Of a DNA stretch of 64,000 bases, positions 61,501-64,000 are shown piece after piece (within the stretch, counting starts at the first letter, position 1; every line of letters begins with the position of its first letter). The DNA comes from Akkermansia sp. N21116 (lineage in GTDB: Bacteria; Verrucomicrobiota; Verrucomicrobiia; Verrucomicrobiales; Akkermansiaceae): NCBI RefSeq assembly GCF_029854705.2, contig NZ_CP139035.1:3410001-3474000 (forward strand), written 5' to 3'. Made by a program: the position numbers and the translations under genes. The notes under the pieces were generated by a model. The model ran no database searches and was not told the DNA's origin. It was given only the letters and a program-made list of their open reading frames with translations.

Positions 61501-64000
61501 GTGATTTGAACCTGGGTGGAAACAACCAAGCCGCTAACGCCGCGACAGTCACGGCCGAATCCATGAGCATCGGCTACTCGTTCGATGACCAAGGACGGCA
61601 GGTTGACGGTACATTGACCGTGAACACGGGCAGTTCTCTCACGGTACGCCACTCCCTGACCTCAACGGGATCGACTTCCATCGCCGGTTCCGTTACCGCC
61701 GGAACGATCGTTCTCTCTGGAAACGCCAACGACCTTGAAGGATACGGTTCCGTCGACGGAGGAACGCTCGAATCCCTCAGTTCCCTGGATATCACGAACG
61801 CCACTCTGGGCCGCACGACACTAATCTCCGGAACGGACATGACCATCGCCGGTGCAGTAACCGACAACGGAGGCAGTACGCTGACGTCCCGTGAAGGTTC
61901 GATTATCCTGAATGCAGAACTGACAGGCGATGGCAATACGCTCACCGCCGTCAATGGCACAGTTGACATCAACGCCGCCATCTCCGGCGACAATCTCAGC
62001 ATCACTGTTCAAGATCTCGTCATCGACGCAGCCATGACCACCGAAGGCGGTAACATCACCGTCACCGGGATGATGGACGTCAACGCGGCGGCCACGCTGA
62101 CCGATGTCACGCTGGATGTGACCCGCACAGACATCACCGGCATCGGCTCCAGTCTAACTGTCTCCAACACCGAAACCTTCGGCAAACTCGGCGACGTCAC
62201 TGTAGCCGACCACGGCTCCCTGACACTGACCGGGACAACTGCCGGTACGGCATCATCCCTGAGCGCCGACATCAGCGTCAGCAACAACTCCACGGCAAGC
62301 CTCACCAATACGGCACTGACAGGCAGCATCCTCGTCAGCGCCGACTCCAACACACTGACGCTGGATCGAACCTCCGTCTCTGGTAACGTCACTCTGCTGG
62401 GAACAACCAACACCCTGTCCATGACGGATTCCTCCATCGGCCAGGCCCTGACGATGGACGGCGGCCAGTTTGACCTGTACGGAACCAATACCGTCGGCGA
62501 ACTCCTGCTCAACACGACCAACATCAACCTGACCCTGCACAACGGTGCCACGTTGAATGCCGTCGGCAAGGAAACCGTCATCGACAAAAACGGTCTCTAC
62601 CTGATCGAAGGCACCCACACGGGCAACATCCGCATCGGCAACGGTACGATTGATCTCGGTTCGGTCGCCAATGCCGGCACGCTGAACGGCTCGCTGACAA
62701 TCGAAGAAGGTACGTTGAACTACAACAACGCGGATTCCGCGATCTCCGCCGGCAATGCCATCACGCTGGCCGGAGGAACGACCACAGCCCGTGAAATCAA
62801 CGTCAACGCCGAGTGGGATGCCTCCGGCAATACGTTAGTCGCCAACGCCGACGGCACGATCAACCTGGCGGAAGGCAATCTGGAAATCGGCGCCATCGCC
62901 TCCGGCAATGGTAACATCACCGTCAACGGTTCAAATAACCTGACAATCGACGGTACGGGCTCTCACACGGGAGATATCGTCCTTAACGGTACGGTCGACC
63001 TCATTGCCGGATCCGCAAATGCTCTGGGCACCGACGGTACGCTGGTCGTCAACGGTGCTCACAAGCTCACCATCACCGGAGACCAGAACAAGGATATCCT
63101 CCTTGCCACCCGGACAGACGACCTCGTTATCGACAATGCCTCTGACGTCGTCCTCAACGGCGCGGTGGATTCCAAAGGCTTCATTTCCAAAGTCGGTTCA
63201 GGAACCCTGACGCTCGAAGATGCGATCATCGACGATCTGGAAGTCAACGGCGGTCTTGTCGTCAGTACGGGAGAAAACATCTTCGGTGATCTGACTGCGG
63301 ACGGCGGCGACATCTCGCTCGGCATGGGAGACAACTTGATGGCTGATGCCGACCTCAACGCTATCGACGGAACAATCTCCCTCACCGGAGTTACCGCTTC
63401 CAACGGAGGCAATATGACAGCCGAGACAAACGGGGAAATCCTCATCCACGACAGCAATTTGAAGATGAACAATGTTCTTAACGACGGTCTCATGACCTTC
63501 GATCAGAACTCCGGCATCTCCCTCGACGAACTTACCTCCAACGGTACGCTTAACATCGGATCCACCGATATTGGGGATATCACCCGCGTCGACGTTTCCA
63601 CGAACGCTACCCTGAGTGGTACAACAACGATCAATACAGGAGCCACTCTGGACGTCACCAAGAATGTCAAGCTCATCAACAACCAGTTCACCGTCAATGG
63701 AACGCTGACCGCCGGCAACGACATTGCCCTGGAACACGCTCAGGTTTCCGGTACCGGCGGTACAATCTCGGCCAAGGGTGAAATCGGCATCGACTCCGAC
63801 TCATCCCTGACCATGGGAGGAAATTCCACGGTCAAGGCCGGTACCGATATGACGGTAGCAGGCAACGCCGACATAGAAGGTTCTCTCTCGGTAGGTAACG
63901 ACCTCAATGTCTCCGGAAGCCTTACCTCCGACGGTACGACGAAGGTCGGCGGCAACCTTGCCGTCACTGACGGCGACGTCACCCTGAACGGCACCGCCAA
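55575..64000 (+). CDS. Giant repetitive surface protein (autotransporter-adhesin-like), 5' part
   Basis: ATG at 55575 opens a frame I followed to the window edge: 2,808 codons and still open. I read the first part codon by codon and confirmed the phase at 60000 and at 63960. A signal peptide of about 33 residues (MKPHLPLNLRKALLAIYTAA...) is followed by Gly/Thr/Asn/Ser/Asp-rich repeats such as GNLTLTG, GTLNLDT, TINGG and NGATLNV. These are short beta-strand units with N-G turns, as in beta-helical passengers and the PATR repeats of autotransporters. Cysteine is very rare. No C-terminal barrel or sorting signal is visible because the gene is cut. It is divergent from the EPS locus. The function (adhesion, surface layer) is inferred. 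Confidence 0.8.
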   Translation, partial: MKPHLPLNLRKALLAIYTAAIGMALTSTSTTAALTPTQTIGQGNQVTISTTEDYQINNNAYILLDGGILDTQSLQGAFLIGAGSEGILELKSGTWTQYRTALTVGSQTGGEGTLLVTGGNFSIDPNSTSPIAIGEDNGKGLLAIDGGNLTIETKTNVGFNQGIGTISIKNGSLTTTAEITLGGSNGAENNGGTGTAIISDGGMWNAIGGISIIENAGNGITLDGGTLKIDSFALKDGGILTWTSGTMMTDATIETDQTFTVTGDSDCTLVGELSLDGNLVVDGKFSLSEGLLAIGKTIGGNGTLIIDKQLSLGSGSFQGDVILSGNATLDGTIGTLDTNNFALTITNGTNLTITGDSISTINGGLIGQGTLNLDTQSGTLNLTAQGDFSGTLTLDNGFLYILAPTTSPDFDTLAAINVNGGWLELQTDLTTVSLSQSTGTFLNIINNATLTVDNGTGTILEGIVALGSGNDSGTLISTGDLTVKQLDDGAYGTLDASGHTLTIEGISTGMTSNNRLTLNANNIVINPANNNTGFGFVNATATETLQFILNGSKEDVFDSSLNASKLAVFGTSDTDYVQISDSVLNLATGTTVENATLVFSREPGASAQSYNIKDVSLVNGGNLVINDSTVSFDKWEDFSSNGTVYLSQGLLIQNTGSTDATIINSKVDGTNQFGIFNPAGNGTLATNGNLTLAGTGNELEDDTIQSAMTLTLEGSYTTLSGSRLLGQDIVLNPNTDMEGSNLSVMKNTNGDSANSLSIGKNTTLSDSYINTLKTEISSQSTLTLRGSHASIPSELGDIDLTGGDNALILEGGNQSNFRSYRDNTSSQLTISDSSLTQTEQSGDITVLGTTTITNTAANEQAKLVVQDSIALTGNNTIAGIENGEKAIVSSNNILRIGGTGSTSSITDAELRGKTFSLQGKTTVLDRNSITGDLLHFESTGDGNVTINSLVTGINASYTNVLIGNDNDISGTLLQITESTQFNNGSLNLSGPYVSTTITNGKLLELNNVTRNGTPGSVVNLGDVSLNSASGLTTLAITNGTQASASNMLNMGDRSFIAIDGEANNAYTSLSLGSSDILTGPYAGISVANNGHLIFRTGDITITEDNKNKIQWDASSEIKTLAGNFIFDGVKDDLTSPTPIRGEISAEGSYSVILRNGAQVFATGVTSHNLNLHDPDTILQIHISDQSSTTWSKMAIADTLSIRNGATLTLVNKSVRADNLGSLGTVIVNGGTLSATGQAGSYLTASSISAANGSSISLNTIQLDGGISTVADALVDTVNLTNATVNGNITVNTGDILNMTSSTVTGTVWMDNSSLNIRGGTNAIDTLALANNAKVTIDNGATLNVNTTGIGFGSDMQINGTVTGNVTLMGGTATLASTGIVDGNLGIQGGTLSYGGGTVNGELSFLADPYGNSVINLGSSWTLASGKALTVNGNGTINMGTFNMTSHGLTGNGDLTLTGSGTFTFDKTGTHTGNIILKDSVSITASGANHGMGTSGSLIAESGIHAVTFGIDQGKGLVINKGATVNLTTTRDLQLGGLINNQGSLNVSAGGNNPILYLTKTGSDLGNLNLMQGTIALSTWQTSPNLIIQGNDITSSAGTIFDLRASSLTANSMNLLGTLKGNNNSQLILANGLKTASMELTGTTVSARSIQANATSLGNNSKLTATEDLTLSDITNIGNDVSLAGGNVSLSSAVTLTSGNLSLTAGHKLLLNSGTYIWTNSTVDVHDSTTLAEGVSLTLDGGSQSLGTLNGSTNSTLALTGGANAQAATILFAEGSIMLDGASSLSTTTAADSTISSLTLAGGSSLETADDLEITTLEDEANGSIISDGDLTIDNDITTSDTLSLIAGGTLTLQGDSSTINGDDSLLAGETISVDGDLTMNGANASIEAIGEISLNNITMTGEGSSITTGGTLAISGSGNLEHTTIETGTLHLVEDGDGTTMKDVSLTAAHTIVDAGKMLRLMAGNEYSLGITSITGDLNLGGNNQAANAATVTAESMSIGYSFDDQGRQVDGTLTVNTGSSLTVRHSLTSTGSTSIAGSVTAGTIVLSGNANDLEGYGSVDGGTLESLSSLDITNATLGRTTLISGTDMTIAGAVTDNGGSTLTSREGSIILNAELTGDGNTLTAVNGTVDINAAISGDNLSITVQDLVIDAAMTTEGGNITVTGMMDVNAAATLTDVTLDVTRTDITGIGSSLTVSNTETFGKLGDVTVADHGSLTLTGTTAGTASSLSADISVSNNSTASLTNTALTGSILVSADSNTLTLDRTSVSGNVTLLGTTNTLSMTDSSIGQALTMDGGQFDLYGTNTVGELLLNTTNINLTLHNGATLNAVGKETVIDKNGLYLIEGTHTGNIRIGNGTIDLGSVANAGTLNGSLTIEEGTLNYNNADSAISAGNAITLAGGTTTAREINVNAEWDASGNTLVANADGTINLAEGNLEIGAIASGNGNITVNGSNNLTIDGTGSHTGDIVLNGTVDLIAGSANALGTDGTLVVNGAHKLTITGDQNKDILLATRTDDLVIDNASDVVLNGAVDSKGFISKVGSGTLTLEDAIIDDLEVNGGLVVSTGENIFGDLTADGGDISLGMGDNLMADADLNAIDGTISLTGVTASNGGNMTAETNGEILIHDSNLKMNNVLNDGLMTFDQNSGISLDELTSNGTLNIGSTDIGDITRVDVSTNATLSGTTTINTGATLDVTKNVKLINNQFTVNGTLTAGNDIALEHAQVSGTGGTISAKGEIGIDSDSSLTMGGNSTVKAGTDMTVAGNADIEGSLSVGNDLNVSGSLTSDGTTKVGGNLAVTDGDVTLNGTA

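Noticed and set aside
60716-61570. Minus-strand frames of up to 284 codons under the giant gene
   Set aside because: The plus frame is open throughout and encodes coherent repeats; the minus frames mirror its repetitive codons.
1-64000. CRISPR arrays, tRNA, rRNA, tmRNA, transposases or phage genes
   Set aside because: None was recognised on either strand by reading; intergenic gaps are short apart from 14.7-15.6 kb and 54.6-55.6 kb.

Overview
The window looks like a chromosomal segment of a mucin-associated, Akkermansia-like member of the Verrucomicrobiota. This is inferred from gene content, not from a marker gene. The pointers are a secreted formylglycine sulfatase, a secreted GH27 alpha-galactosidase, a secreted SGNH carbohydrate esterase, a lone pseudopilin, and a giant repetitive surface protein with a short positively charged signal peptide of the type common in Akkermansia adhesins. 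No rRNA, tRNA, insertion sequence or CRISPR array was recognised.

From 1 to about 14.7 kb the window holds mostly housekeeping genes in mixed orientation: a sulfatase, an M50-like membrane protease, tsaB, citrate synthase, trmL, a DEDD exonuclease, smpB, rpoZ, DAHP synthase, queE, a PduO-type adenosyltransferase, a degenerate YugP-like protein, a SWIM zinc-finger protein, a SulP transporter and argH. Strong stem-loops separate several of them. At 14.8-18.6 kb lies an AT-rich accessory patch: a decayed SHD1/beta-propeller gene, then two intact genes that pair GYF_2 domains with membrane anchors, one of them carrying about a dozen ankyrin repeats. From 18.6 to 25.3 kb come the alpha-galactosidase, a small lysozyme-like protein, RNase R, a pseudopilin and an SGNH esterase. 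From 25.4 to 32.9 kb a GC-rich co-directional series follows: alaS, pssA, aroB, an L,D-transpeptidase, an acyl-ACP thioesterase and an orphan OppF-like ATPase.

From 54.6 kb back to 32.9 kb (minus strand) runs a complete Wzx/Wzy-type exopolysaccharide or capsule locus. Wza, the tyrosine kinase Wzc, a PHP phosphatase, the initiating sugar transferase and a WecG-type transferase form the conserved promoter-proximal end. The AT-richer distal part holds a flippase, an SDR and a MenD-like ThDP enzyme, a pyruvyl transferase, a polymerase, glycosyltransferases including a GT11 fucosyltransferase, two hexapeptide acetyltransferases and a frameshifted acyltransferase. Five of these distal genes carry G8-G10 tracts that are in frame and encode glycines, a pattern expected for phase-variable contingency genes. 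The locus also contains an rmlA relic and an unreported 35-codon ORF that exactly fills one intergenic gap.

A roughly 1 kb AT-rich divergent region with an inverted pair of 17-bp palindromes separates this locus from a giant plus-strand gene. That gene starts at 55575, stays open to the end of the window (over 2,800 codons) and encodes a Gly/Thr/Asn/Ser/Asp-rich beta-helix-like surface protein. Capsule export and the giant adhesin may share the divergent control region.
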